A stretch of 64,000 bases of DNA from an uncultured Campylobacter sp. (GCF_937973075.1 NZ_CALBWL010000034.1:1-64000); one strand, 5' to 3'. Numbered from the stretch's first letter, positions 17,002-26,734 are shown. The notes: generated by a model from the sequence alone, not told the origin. Made by a program: numbers and translations.

Positions 17002-18287
17002 GAGTCCGCTTTGTAATACAATTAGCATCCGCTTCGTTGATGCTAATTGTCATTTTTTCGGTAATGCTCTATAATTATATGAGAATTACCATCTTCGAAA
17101 CTCCAGTTCAAAATTTAATCCAAAGAGCACAAAAAATCGTAGAAGCCTCCGTGCCGCCTGAGAAAATTTCATCTTTTTTACAAGACGCATCCGGTGAATA
17201 CGAAAGCAAAATCATCGAAAACGAAAGTATCAATAAGCCTAAATTTATTGAAAGCTCCGAGGATGGCAAGAGCTATTTACAGCTGCACTACCCTTATGGT
17301 AAGGATAAAATTTTAAGCATCAAAGCAGACGTGAGCGTCTATGCAAACATCGTAAATCAAATACTCATCGACATCATTTTGGTAAATTTGACTATGATAT
17401 TTTTAGTGGTATTTTACGCGATGTTTCTCTCGCGCATGCTGCTGATGCCGATTAAGCTGATCAGCCAAAGGCTCGCTTCTGTGGATGAAAAATTTCTAAA
17501 GCCTATCGACGCGGCGGAAATTCCAAGTGAATTTAGCCCGCTTTCAAACAGCATAAACCGCCTGCTTGAGCGTATCGAGACTTTCATTTTGTATCAAAAG
17601 GAGCTTTTTATCGGCATCGCGCACGAGCTTAAGACCCCGCTTGCGGTTATGAAAACTAAAAACGAAGTGACGCTGATTAAACCGCGCGAGAGCGAGAAAT
17701 ATATCGAGGCGCTTAAAAACAATAACGACTCGATCGATAATATGAATAAAATGATCAGCTCCATCCTGGAGATTGGACGGCAGGAGGGGGCGCAGTTTGA
17801 GGCGCCCGAGCAGACCGATATGATCGCGTATCTACGGGAGCTATGCGTGGGCTTTAAAATTTTAGCGCGTACGGCGGGCAAGGACTTGACGATGGATCTT
17901 AAGCCTGAACAGCTTGAAATTTCGGTGCAGAAAAGTCTCTTTATGCACGTGATTCAAAATTTTATCCAAAACGCCATAAAATTTTCTCCGGACGGCGAAA
18001 AAGTACTGATCGAGAGCGAAATTTCGGACGGAAATTTCATAGTGTGGGTCGCAAACAAAGGCGAGCCGCTTAACGAAGAGATCGATTATTTCGCCCCTTT
18101 TAAGCGCTACGGCGGCAAACCGGGAGCCGGGCTCGGGCTATTTTTAGCCAAAAATGCTGCTCAAGCGATGGGTGCGCAAGTAGATCTTAAAAACGACAAA
18201 GGGCGCTCGCTAATCGTCGCGATTTTCAAACTTCCGCTAAAAAATTTAAGAAATAGCCCGAAATTCAGCTATTTTAAAACAAAATGA
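16980..18287 (+). CDS. Sensor histidine kinase next to CosR
   Basis: 435-residue membrane kinase. It has a transmembrane helix at about 13-35, a periplasmic sensor loop to about 125, a second helix at about 128-155, then HAMP-like, dimerisation and ATPase domains. The phospho-accepting His215 is in IAHELKTPLAVMKT; the N box (NFIQNAIKF) and G box (GAGLGLFLAKNAAQ) are intact. The only start giving the positively charged lead KSLRVR is TTG at 16980, which overlaps cosR by 22 bases; ATG at 17040 would delete half the first helix. The sensor loop has no recognisable fold. It is the natural partner of the adjacent regulator. Confidence 0.9.
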   Translation: MLSTKSLRVRFVIQLASASLMLIVIFSVMLYNYMRITIFETPVQNLIQRAQKIVEASVPPEKISSFLQDASGEYESKIIENESINKPKFIESSEDGKSYLQLHYPYGKDKILSIKADVSVYANIVNQILIDIILVNLTMIFLVVFYAMFLSRMLLMPIKLISQRLASVDEKFLKPIDAAEIPSEFSPLSNSINRLLERIETFILYQKELFIGIAHELKTPLAVMKTKNEVTLIKPRESEKYIEALKNNNDSIDNMNKMISSILEIGRQEGAQFEAPEQTDMIAYLRELCVGFKILARTAGKDLTMDLKPEQLEISVQKSLFMHVIQNFIQNAIKFSPDGEKVLIESEISDGNFIVWVANKGEPLNEEIDYFAPFKRYGGKPGAGLGLFLAKNAAQAMGAQVDLKNDKGRSLIVAIFKLPLKNLRNSPKFSYFKTK

Positions 18288-18336
18288 AGCTTTTTATGGT
18301 ATAAACGCCATAAATTTTTTCGTAAGGTAAAATTAT

Positions 18337-18582
18337 ATGTCATTGTTGATTACAAAAGAATGCATCAGTTGCGACGCGTGCCGCGAGGAATGCCCTAATG
18401 AAGCGATTTTTGAGGATGAGCCGATATACATCATAGATGCCGATCGATGCTGTGAGTGCGTAGATGATTACTCTGAGCCCGCTTGCATCGTGGTTTGTCC
18501 CGTCGAGTGTATCATCACCGATCCCGATAATATCGAGACGGCGGACGAGCTGAAATACAAACACGTCCATATGGAAATTTAA
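18337..18582 (+). CDS. YfhL-type 2[4Fe-4S] ferredoxin
   Basis: 81-residue ferredoxin. Cluster motifs are CISCDACREECP near the N terminus and CCECVDDYSEPACIVVCP in the middle, with the insertion between the second set of cysteines that marks YfhL/Alvin-type low-potential ferredoxins. Its stop codon abuts the ppx start (TAAATG). If the ferredoxin at 7588 is truly broken, this gene is the only intact small ferredoxin visible in the window. Confidence 0.93.
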   Translation: MSLLITKECISCDACREECPNEAIFEDEPIYIIDADRCCECVDDYSEPACIVVCPVECIITDPDNIETADELKYKHVHMEI

Positions 18583-20025
18583 ATGCCCAAGCGCGTCGCA
18601 GTCATAGATCTGGGCTCAAATTCCGCCAGAGCCGTGATTTTCGAGCGCACGAGTAGACTCGGATTTTTCATTTTGGCCGAGCATAAGATCAAGATCCGCC
18701 TAGGCGAGGGCGCTTACGAAAACGGCGGAATTTTAACCACCGAAGCGATGCAAAAATGCCTGCTGGCGTTTAAAAAATTTAAAACCCTAGTATGCAATTA
18801 CAAGGCCAAGCGCGTGCTTTGCATCGGTACATCCGCGCTTCGCGATGCACCGAACGGAGCCGAATTTATAAATCTCGTCCGCAAGCAAACTGGCATTGCG
18901 ATCCGCAAAATCGACGGGCAGACGGAAGCCTATCTGGGCGCTTATGCGGCGCAGAATTTACTTAGCGACTTTTCCGAGGGCATAACGCTGGATATCGGCG
19001 GCGGCTCGACCGAGCTTGCTTACATAAAAAACGGCAGGATAGAAAATAAAATTTCTCTAAATTTAGGCACGGTGCGGCTAAAGGAGCTGTTTTTCGACCG
19101 CGGCGACACGAAGGGGCTCGAGAAATACATAAACAGCGCGATCTCGCAGCTCGGCGCCGAGTTTCGCACGCAAAATTTAATCGTAATGGGCGGCTCCGCG
19201 CGAGCGCTTTCCGGCGCCGTGATGAGCCTGCAAAACCACCCACTAAAAATCGTGCATAATTTCAGTTACGATTACGAAAAATACGCGCCGTTTTTTGCCA
19301 AGCTGATGAGCGCAAAGACGCTTGATTTGGCGAAATTCCCGATCAAAAAAGACCGCTACGACACGATAAGAGAGGGCGCCATTATCTTTGATAAGATCGT
19401 AAGGCGCCTGGGGGCGAAAAAGATCATCACAAGCGGCGTAGGGGTGCGAGAGGGGGCGTTTTTAAGCTCAATTCTGCGCGGCGCAAACCTACCTAGAGGC
19501 TTTAATCCGAGCCTAAGAAGCCTCAAAGATCGCTTCGCTTCCGAGCCGAGCGAGGCCCCGAAGTTCGCAAAGGCGCTGTTTTGCACGCTATCGCCGCTGC
19601 ACGGCTTGAATGAAAAATATATTAAAATTCTTCAGACCGCGGCATCGCTTTGCGAGATCGGGCGGGCGATTGGCTTTTACGCTAAGCACGAAACCAGCGC
19701 GGATATGGTGCTCGGTGGGCTGAACTACCGCACGACGCACAAAGAAAAGGCGCTCATAGCTGCGATCATCTCGATGCACGGAAAGCGCGAGCTGGGCGCT
19801 ACGTTCGCGCCTTTGAGCGCGATTTTGCCTGATTCCGCCAAGCTTGCCTGGCTGAGCTATATTTTGGAGCTTGCGCGCCTCTTAAGCGAAAACGCGCTAA
19901 AAAATTTAGAATTTTGCTTTGAAAATTCCACTCTTAAGATCTCCGGCGCGGATAATTTGATAATGCTTAAAGGAAGCCTTAAAAAGCTCTCAAAGCCCGC
20001 AATTTTTGCGATAAAATTCCTTTAA
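18583..20025 (+). CDS. ppx: Ppx/GppA-type exopolyphosphatase
   Basis: 480-residue enzyme of the sugar-kinase/actin fold that hydrolyses polyphosphate or pppGpp. The phosphate loops IDLGSNSARAVIFE at the N terminus, GTSALRDAPNG, and LDIGGGSTELAY are conserved. The C-terminal HD-like helical region (about 310-480) marks the long form. Campylobacters carry two Ppx/GppA proteins and one sequence cannot tell the substrates apart. Directly after the ferredoxin gene. Confidence 0.9.
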   Translation: MPKRVAVIDLGSNSARAVIFERTSRLGFFILAEHKIKIRLGEGAYENGGILTTEAMQKCLLAFKKFKTLVCNYKAKRVLCIGTSALRDAPNGAEFINLVRKQTGIAIRKIDGQTEAYLGAYAAQNLLSDFSEGITLDIGGGSTELAYIKNGRIENKISLNLGTVRLKELFFDRGDTKGLEKYINSAISQLGAEFRTQNLIVMGGSARALSGAVMSLQNHPLKIVHNFSYDYEKYAPFFAKLMSAKTLDLAKFPIKKDRYDTIREGAIIFDKIVRRLGAKKIITSGVGVREGAFLSSILRGANLPRGFNPSLRSLKDRFASEPSEAPKFAKALFCTLSPLHGLNEKYIKILQTAASLCEIGRAIGFYAKHETSADMVLGGLNYRTTHKEKALIAAIISMHGKRELGATFAPLSAILPDSAKLAWLSYILELARLLSENALKNLEFCFENSTLKISGADNLIMLKGSLKKLSKPAIFAIKFL

Positions 20026-20122
20026 ATAGCTACCCCTGCTTGTCGCGTAAGTTTAAGGCGGGCGGAGTTCGTTTAATTTTATGAGCTTGAAGCGGGCGAT
20101 AAATCCCTATCAATAGCGCTTT

Positions 20123-21211
20123 TTAAATTTTAATTCCATTCTCGGCTAAAGAATAGACGCTAAAAAATCCGTAGTCGGTGCGAACGCAAAGGCGCTCGCC
20201 CGAGATTTCAATAGCAGCAGTTTTGACACAGTGCTCGCACTCAAACTCGCCTAAGAGGCGAAAATCCTCCAAGCTGAATGCTTTAAATCCACCATAAAAA
20301 TACGTAAGAAAAATTTGATCGTTTGCGGCAAACCTCATCACGCTTCTTGGCAAGCTTTTTGGTGCGCTTAGACGCTTTTTGCTTGCTACGTCCCAAAAAT
20401 ACAGCTCATCAAAGCCGTTATTTACGACCAAAATCGTGTCATTTTTGATAAGCCCCACGTTTAGGGAGTGGATATAGCCCACGTCGCATTCGATACGGCA
20501 AAGCTCGGCGAAGTCTTTTAGGCGGTAGAGCCTAGCGATATTTTTGCCGCCTTCATCCCCACAGGCTACGCAAATTTTATTGCCGAAGCCTATTGCTTTT
20601 GCCGAAAAATCCGTTTTAAAATTTAGCTTCTTGTCGCTTCCGAAAGCTAAAATTCCATCCGTGCCGCAGGCTAGAATTTCGCCGTTGCCGCTTAGAGCAG
20701 AGCTAAAGCCTCCTCCTGTGATACCCCAGGCTTCAAAAAGCCTGCTGAATTTCTCTCCATCAAAAAGAAAGAATTCGTGGTCCAAATCAAGCACCAAAGC
20801 TTTTTCGGTGGCGGTCATTTTCCATGCTAAAATTTTTGGTAGCTTAATTTGCGCAAGAGTTCTTAGCTCGCCGTCCAACACGATTAAATAATCGCAGCCG
20901 TGCTCGTCAAAATTACATTTATAGACGTAAAATTTATCCTCAAACTCGGCAAATCCAAGCGCCCCGCTGTATCCGCCGCCGATATAGGCATGCGCTATTG
21001 CCTCGCCGAATTTTGCTTCTTTGTTTTCGTAGATGAAGCCCTTTTTTAGGGCATCAACTTGCTTTTTTACGAAAGCTTTTTGCAGAGCATCGTGGTTTGC
21101 GAATTCTTTAGAGCTCAGCCTTTCTTTGCCGTTTTGTAACGTCTTTGAAATCAAACTAAGCCCTTGCGTTTGAAGTAGAATTTCTTTCTTGCCGTCGGTA
21201 AATTTTTTCAT
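20123..21211 (-). CDS. Unknown protein: WGR-like N terminus plus propeller-like repeats
   Basis: 362 residues. Residues 1-65 (start MKKFTDGKKEILLQTQGL, then SSKEFANHDALQKAF and LKKGFIYE) resemble the WGR-like module found at the start of some WD40/leucine-repeat proteins of bacteria. The rest shows repeated beta-strand blocks with GFGNKICVACGDEGG, YFWDVASKKRL and CVRTDYGFFSVYSL spaced about 40 residues apart, as in a beta-propeller. No signal peptide, so probably cytoplasmic. Convergent with ppx. Function unknown. Confidence 0.6.
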   Translation of the reverse strand: MKKFTDGKKEILLQTQGLSLISKTLQNGKERLSSKEFANHDALQKAFVKKQVDALKKGFIYENKEAKFGEAIAHAYIGGGYSGALGFAEFEDKFYVYKCNFDEHGCDYLIVLDGELRTLAQIKLPKILAWKMTATEKALVLDLDHEFFLFDGEKFSRLFEAWGITGGGFSSALSGNGEILACGTDGILAFGSDKKLNFKTDFSAKAIGFGNKICVACGDEGGKNIARLYRLKDFAELCRIECDVGYIHSLNVGLIKNDTILVVNNGFDELYFWDVASKKRLSAPKSLPRSVMRFAANDQIFLTYFYGGFKAFSLEDFRLLGEFECEHCVKTAAIEISGERLCVRTDYGFFSVYSLAENGIKI

Positions 21212-21285
21212 AGCAGCCCTAGGTATAAATTTTAAGTCTAATTTTAGAATTTCAAAGCTTAAACTGCGGGGTGCGGCAAAGCTGT

Positions 21286-21591
21286 TTAAAATCTACCGAG
21301 CGCTTCTTTGACGTGATCTTCCGCCATATCGATATTCCACATCGGCTCAAAGACGAGATCGATCTCTACTTCGCCGACACCCTCTACGCTCTCGGCACCT
21401 GCGCGCACCCATTCTACCATCATCTCATGCAGCGGGCACGACTGAGTCGATAGCGTCATCGTGACTTTGGCGTTGTTCGCCTCATCTACCGCTACGTCGT
21501 AGATGAGCCCTAGCGACACGACGTCAAAGCCCACCTCAGGGTCCACCACGGCGCGAAGCGCCTCGTAAATTTGCTCCTTCGTTACTTTCAT
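21286..21591 (-). CDS. MIP18/DUF59 family Fe-S assembly protein (SufT-like)
   Basis: 101-residue protein of the DUF59 family (SufT, PaaD, N-terminal domain of Mrp). Typical sequence: ALRAVVDPEVGFDVVSLGLIYDV and LSTQSCPLHEMMVEWV with the conserved Cys near residue 52. Members help load Fe-S clusters on target proteins. It overlaps the membrane-protein gene by four bases and forms an operon with that gene and a DUF2249 gene. Confidence 0.85.
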   Translation of the reverse strand: MKVTKEQIYEALRAVVDPEVGFDVVSLGLIYDVAVDEANNAKVTMTLSTQSCPLHEMMVEWVRAGAESVEGVGEVEIDLVFEPMWNIDMAEDHVKEALGRF

Positions 21592-22763
21592 TTTTCCTCT
21601 CCGAATTTTATGTAGTTAAAGATATTTACGATGTTGATTAGCACCAAAATTATGCTTACCGCTTGCAAGATCACCGCAGGCGTTAGCGCTCCAAGGCCCG
21701 CGCACGCAAGCGCTAAGACGTTTGGCACGCAGGCTGCGTAGGCGATCTTTTTGATTATCATATCCTCTAGCATAGGGATTTTGCGCTTGCCGACGAAGGG
21801 CGAGACGTAGTGGTACCAGATGAGAAAGGGTGCGATTTTATAAAGGTGCGCGACGATGAAGGCGAACAAAAAGCCGTATAGCAGCCAAAACGCCGCCGCA
21901 TCCGCGCGACTTGCGAGCCAAAATGCCGCGCTAAATCCCAAAGCCGCCAGCGAGATGTAGACGTTTAAATTCCAATAATCTATCGCTTTTCGCGCTCGCC
22001 TGGCTAGGATATAGATCGCCTGAGCCGCAAAGCTCGCAAGCGCGGCAAATGCGATGAAAATTCCAAAGTCTTTTAGTAAAAACAGCCCCGCGAGCAGATA
22101 CAGCGCCAGCGAAGCTTTTGCTAGTGCGAAGCTTAGATTGTGCGCCAGGCTAAACATCGGCAGCAGCACGCACGCAGCGCCTACGATGACGAAAAACACG
22201 AAGCCCAGCACGAAGTATATGTGATAGGATAAAATTTCTGAAAAATACACTCCGAAAATCTCCACGCCGCTAAGCGCTAGCACGAGCGCGAAGCCAAGGC
22301 TGATCCCTACGGCTAAAAACGCAGCCGAGATCGCAAGCGCTACGGCGGGGAAGCTCCATTTGGGCGTGCCGATGAAGCTTAGCGCGTAGCAGATCGTAAA
22401 ATAAAATAGACTAAGCAGCAAAACGCCGCCGCCTGCGTGCATCAAAGGGATGCTTGAAAGAAGCAATCCCGCGCTTAGCAGAGCCACGCCCGCGCCGTAG
22501 GCGAGGAGATTTAAAAACGCAAATTTAACGGTGAAAAATTCCTTTTGGATGATGACGGAGGTGAGCTGATAGAGCGCTCCGATGATTATGCTGATTACAA
22601 ATCCCAGCAAAAATACGTGAAAAAAGCTTGCCGTCTGTGGCGCCTGGATCGCGCCGAAATCGGCCTTTAAAAAGCTCGCTGCGCTTAGCAGCAAAAAGAT
22701 AAAGCCGCAGATGAAATAGCCGCCTACGATGCGAAACGGCGGCGAAAAGGTCGTGATATTCAT
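21588..22763 (-). CDS. Polytopic membrane protein resembling NnrS / heme-copper oxidase subunit I
   Basis: 391 residues with about twelve hydrophobic segments. Histidines sit inside or at the ends of helices (FFHVFLLGFVISIIIG, SYHIYFVLGFVFFV, MFSLAHNLSFA, AFIVAHLYKIAPFLIWYHYV), as in the heme-copper oxidase/NnrS superfamily, but the catalytic-subunit copper motif is not evident. NnrS-type proteins protect against nitric oxide stress. Neighbours are DUF59 and DUF2249 genes, a set often found near nitric-oxide or denitrification genes. Heme binding is inference. Confidence 0.65.
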   Translation of the reverse strand: MNITTFSPPFRIVGGYFICGFIFLLLSAASFLKADFGAIQAPQTASFFHVFLLGFVISIIIGALYQLTSVIIQKEFFTVKFAFLNLLAYGAGVALLSAGLLLSSIPLMHAGGGVLLLSLFYFTICYALSFIGTPKWSFPAVALAISAAFLAVGISLGFALVLALSGVEIFGVYFSEILSYHIYFVLGFVFFVIVGAACVLLPMFSLAHNLSFALAKASLALYLLAGLFLLKDFGIFIAFAALASFAAQAIYILARRARKAIDYWNLNVYISLAALGFSAAFWLASRADAAAFWLLYGFLFAFIVAHLYKIAPFLIWYHYVSPFVGKRKIPMLEDMIIKKIAYAACVPNVLALACAGLGALTPAVILQAVSIILVLINIVNIFNYIKFGEEK

Positions 22764-22780
22764 CTAAATTTTAAAGCCCT

Positions 22781-23125
22781 TTAGCCGTGGCACTTCGCGT
22801 CGGTGTCAAAGCCCTCATTGACCGCGCCTGGTTTTAGGCTGATGGTGAGTTTGACCGCGTCGCCGTCCAGATCCTCGCGGGCAATGTCAAATTTAGACTC
22901 GATCTTCGGGATCAGCCCCATCGGAAATTTATGATTGAGCATGACGACCTTTTTGGTTTCGTCTTTTACGAAATTTAGCGCTACCAGCGCATTTACCATC
23001 GGCTCGGGCGGGATGCATTTGCGCGAATCAAAGCCGATGTATTCTACGCCGCCTTGTGATTTTTTATAAAATTTCACCGTAGCGCCCGCTGCGTCAAACT
23101 CCTGCCAGTCTGTGAAAAAATCCAT
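22781..23125 (-). CDS. DUF2249-like small protein
   Basis: 114 residues. The central IGFDSRKCIPPEPMVNALVAL followed by VVMLNHKFPMGLIPKIE matches the DUF2249 pattern (DxR-x2-PPEP, then a strand and HxxP-like turn), a TusA-like fold found with NnrS-like and hemerythrin genes. The C terminus ends DTDAKCHG, a Cys-His pair that could bind metal. First gene of a three-gene minus-strand operon; ATG supported by an AAAGGATCAGGT site. Confidence 0.65.
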   Translation of the reverse strand: MDFFTDWQEFDAAGATVKFYKKSQGGVEYIGFDSRKCIPPEPMVNALVALNFVKDETKKVVMLNHKFPMGLIPKIESKFDIAREDLDGDAVKLTISLKPGAVNEGFDTDAKCHG

Positions 23126-23269
23126 ACCTGATCCTTTTTTAAAATTTCGCGCGATTATATAGCAAATTTTAAAATTTTGAAATGAGGTAGGTCAAGTCCT
23201 ATTTAGAATTTGTAAATTTAGCCGAATTTTAATACACTACGCGTTAAAATTTTAAATCCGAGGACCATT

Positions 23270-26086
23270 ATGCAGACCATCACGATCATCGATACGTTCG
23301 GCTTTTTTTTCAGGCTCTACTACGCTATGAGCGGGCTTAAGACCAAAGACGGCAAACCCAGCGGCATGGTGAGCGGATTTGCGAGCTTCATCGCAAATCT
23401 TTCGAAGGAATTTAAGAGCGATTATATAATTTTCGCTCTGGATAGCAAGGGCAAGACCTTTCGCTCAGATATCGATCCGAATTACAAAACCAACCGCCAA
23501 GCCCCGCCGCCCGCGCTTTTGCAGCAGCTACCGGTCTGCATCGAGATGATCGAAAAGATGGGGCTTTACTCGCTCGGACGCGAGGGCTACGAGGCGGACG
23601 ATCTCATCGCAAGCGTCGTTAAAAAGTACGGCGCCACGCATAAAATCAATATCGTTACCTCCGACAAGGACCTGTATCAGCTCATCGGCGAAAACGTTAA
23701 AATTTACAGCCACGGCAAAAAGATGCTTTACGGAAGGGAGGAGTGCTTGCAGCGCTACGGCGTCTATCCCGAACAGATCGTGGATTTTTTGGCGATCTGC
23801 GGCGACAGCGCCGATAATATCCCGGGCGTGCGCGGCATCGGCGATAAGGGAGCGAAGAAGCTTTTAGACGAATGGGGCTCGCTTGATGAGATCTATTCAA
23901 ATTTAGACCGCCTGCCGCAAAACAAACAGCGCGAGTATCTGATAGAAGGTAAGCAGAGCGCCTACATAAGCAAGCGCCTGGCCACGCTTTACGACGAGCT
24001 GGAAATCCCGCCTTTAGAGGACGCGAAATTCCCGCAGCAAAATCCGCTTTTTAAAATCCGCGAAATTTTAAAAGATTACGCGCTAAATAGGCTTCTTTCG
24101 GCGTTAAGCCTGCAGGAGCAGAACGGACTTAATCTTTGGAACGAGGGCAAAAGCGCGGGCGCAAAAAGCTCCGTTTTAAGTACGGGCGGAAAGGGTGCGG
24201 GCGCAGAGCCGTCTCGCGGCGGCTCTATCTTGGACGCTACGGTAGGGGGGCTAGACGGGCAAAATTCTATCCCGGGTGGCTCGGCTTGCGGCGGGCAAAG
24301 CTGCGAGAGCGCTTTTAAAACGCCATTTGAGCCTGTTTGTATCACCGATGCCGCGGAGCTTGCAAGGCTGTGCGAAGGCGTCAGCGCCGAGACCTTGGTG
24401 AGCTTCGATACGGAAACCACTAGCATCGACAGCAAAAGCGCCAAGATCGTGGGCTTTTCGTTTGCATTTAACGAGGAGCGCGCCTATTACGTCCCGCTCG
24501 CGCACAGCTATTTGGGCGCTCCGGCTCAAATTTCTTCGGACGCGGCAAAGGTAGCGATCGGCTCGCTGTTTCGCGGATATGTCGTGGGGCAAAATTTAAA
24601 ATACGATTTTGAGATCGTGAAAAATAATTTTAGTATTGAGCCGCCTGCGCGCTTTGCCGATACGATGGTGCTAGCGTGGCTGCTCGATCCCGCAAACGCC
24701 GTGGGGATGGACTCTATCTCGCCGCGGTATCTGGGGTATGAGACTGTGCATTTCGGCGACGTCGTCAAAAAGGGCGAGACCTTCGCCTCCGTGGAGCTGG
24801 ACGCCGCTACGATCTATGCGAGCGAGGATGCGTGGGTGACGCTGAGGCTGTATTTTAAGCTCAAACAGCTACTCGAACCCGCGCTTTTTAAGCTCGCGCA
24901 GGAGCTTGAGTTTCCATTCGTGCGGGTGCTTTGGCAGATGCAAAGATGCGGCATCAAGATCGACGTAGAGATGATAAAGCGCCTAATCGCGCGCAACGAA
25001 AAGTCCCTGCGAGCGCTCACGGATGAAATTTATGAGCTTTGCGGCGAGCAGTTTAACATCAACTCTCCCGCTCAGCTCGGCGCCGTGCTTTTCGAGCGGC
25101 TTGGGCTTCCTGCCGCAAAGCGCACCAAGACGGGCTATAGCACCGACGAAAGCGTGCTGAAGGATCTTACGGTGCTGCACCCCGCGGTGGGTAAAATTTT
25201 AGACTACCGCGAGCTGTTCAAGCTGCAAAGCACCTACTGCGAGCCGCTGCTGCAGCTTGCGGTAGCCGATGCGCAAAACCGCGTCAGATCGAATTTCTTG
25301 CAGACCGGCACGGCTACCGGGCGGCTAGCGAGCAAAAATCCGAACCTTCAAAATATTCCCGCGCGCGGCACCTTTGCGAAGGACGTGCGAGACTGCTTTC
25401 TAGCAGACGAAGGCTACTCGCTGATCTCGCTTGATTACTCGCAGATCGAGCTGCGCCTGCTAGCGCACTTTTCGCGCGATCCTGCGCTTTTGGCGGCGTT
25501 TAGGGCGGATGAGGACATTCACGCGCGCACGGCGATCAGCATTTTCGGCGACGCGCAGCCCGCGCACCGCACGATCGCAAAGAGCATAAATTTCGGCCTC
25601 ATCTACGGCATGGGCGCGGGTAAGCTAAGCGATAGCCTAGGTATCGCGCGCGCCGAGGCGAAAGGCTATATCGAGCGCTATTTCGCGGCGTTTTCCACGA
25701 TTAAAGAGTTTTTGCAAAGCATAAAATCGGACGCGAAAGAAGGCGGCTACGTAAGCACGCTTTTTGGGCGCAGGCGTTACTTCGACTTCGCAAACGCGCG
25801 CAACAACATGGTCTATGCGAGCTACGAGCGCGAGGCGGTGAATACGAAATTTCAAGGCTCCGCCGCCGACATCATCAAAAAGGCGATGGTTGAGATTTCG
25901 CCACTGCTAAATGATGAGGCGCGGCTGATATTGCAGATCCACGATGAGCTGATCTTCGAGGTGCGGGATGATTTGGCGCAGAGCTTCGGCGAGCGTGCGC
26001 AGGAGATAATGCAAAGTGCGGCGAGCCTGAACGTGCCCTTAAAGACGAGCCTAAACATCGCCAAGCGCTGGGGCGAGCTGAAGTAA
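23270..26086 (+). CDS. polA: DNA polymerase I
   Basis: 938-residue repair and Okazaki-processing polymerase. Residues 1-280 are the 5' nuclease (TSDKDLYQLI, GDSADNIPGVRGIG). A low-complexity Gly/Ser/Ala linker fills about 290-345. The 3'-5' exonuclease follows with its acidic motif DTETT, then the polymerase with motif A (LDYSQIELRLLAHFS), the finger helix (KSINFGLIYGMG) and motif C (IHDELIFEV). Length is slightly over the usual 880-930 because of the linker. It stands alone between the DUF2249 operon and a long spacer. Confidence 0.97.
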   Translation: MQTITIIDTFGFFFRLYYAMSGLKTKDGKPSGMVSGFASFIANLSKEFKSDYIIFALDSKGKTFRSDIDPNYKTNRQAPPPALLQQLPVCIEMIEKMGLYSLGREGYEADDLIASVVKKYGATHKINIVTSDKDLYQLIGENVKIYSHGKKMLYGREECLQRYGVYPEQIVDFLAICGDSADNIPGVRGIGDKGAKKLLDEWGSLDEIYSNLDRLPQNKQREYLIEGKQSAYISKRLATLYDELEIPPLEDAKFPQQNPLFKIREILKDYALNRLLSALSLQEQNGLNLWNEGKSAGAKSSVLSTGGKGAGAEPSRGGSILDATVGGLDGQNSIPGGSACGGQSCESAFKTPFEPVCITDAAELARLCEGVSAETLVSFDTETTSIDSKSAKIVGFSFAFNEERAYYVPLAHSYLGAPAQISSDAAKVAIGSLFRGYVVGQNLKYDFEIVKNNFSIEPPARFADTMVLAWLLDPANAVGMDSISPRYLGYETVHFGDVVKKGETFASVELDAATIYASEDAWVTLRLYFKLKQLLEPALFKLAQELEFPFVRVLWQMQRCGIKIDVEMIKRLIARNEKSLRALTDEIYELCGEQFNINSPAQLGAVLFERLGLPAAKRTKTGYSTDESVLKDLTVLHPAVGKILDYRELFKLQSTYCEPLLQLAVADAQNRVRSNFLQTGTATGRLASKNPNLQNIPARGTFAKDVRDCFLADEGYSLISLDYSQIELRLLAHFSRDPALLAAFRADEDIHARTAISIFGDAQPAHRTIAKSINFGLIYGMGAGKLSDSLGIARAEAKGYIERYFAAFSTIKEFLQSIKSDAKEGGYVSTLFGRRRYFDFANARNNMVYASYEREAVNTKFQGSAADIIKKAMVEISPLLNDEARLILQIHDELIFEVRDDLAQSFGERAQEIMQSAASLNVPLKTSLNIAKRWGELK

Positions 26087-26734
26087 CTCCGCTAAATTTA
26101 AAGCGTGGCTAAAATTTTAAGCGGAATTTAAACGGCGCGTAGAATTTTAAATTTTTGAGCAGGGCAGAGCCTAAATTTGCCCGTTTGATAAATTTAATTG
26201 TGTCAAATTTAGACCGAGCAGCTACGAGCGGTTGGCGTGGTGCGGCACAGATCGCCCGCCTTTAAAATTTTGATTAAATTTAAGCTCTCCACTTGGCAAT
26301 ATCAAACGGCGGTTAGATAGATTTATCCGAATTAAATTTAAACGATGTGTTTTAGCAAGAGGTCTGGATAAATCTTGCCGTGCGTATAAATTAAAATTTC
26401 ATTTCAACGCCGTAGTGGCGGAATTTTTAAATTTAAATTTTACGCAAAGCCGCGCGCTTCGTAAAATTTAACGAGTGAAAATTCATACAAAATTTATCCC
26501 GCGAGAAAATGGGCATAGGTTTTGCGAAAAGCGATTTTTGCAAGATGAAATGATCGGCGGCGAGTCCTTTTTAAACCCGCCATGCGCGCCGGTTCGTAAA
26601 GATCGCACCCTTATAGCCTCACGAGCGAAGCTATAAGGATTTTGGACGAAATTTTGACATGAATTCTGCGCGCCCGCGCAAATTTTTACAAGCCTGCACA
26701 GAAATTTCGCGAGCTTACGTAAATTTCGCGCCGC
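26087..26734. other. 648-base spacer with a strong inverted repeat
   Basis: No frame of credible length. Rich in AAATTT words. A 9-bp perfect inverted repeat CCTTATAGC / GCTATAAGG lies at 26609-26638 (12-nt loop, followed by ATTTT on the plus strand), between polA and the convergent trans-sulfuration gene, so it may act as a terminator. Confidence 0.6.
26609..26638. terminator. Inverted repeat between convergent polA and trans-sulfuration gene
   Basis: CCTTATAGC and GCTATAAGG pair perfectly around a 12-nt loop, with ATTTT after it on the plus strand. It is 97 bases past the minus-strand gene end and 520 bases past polA. Terminator role is probable but unproven. Confidence 0.4.
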
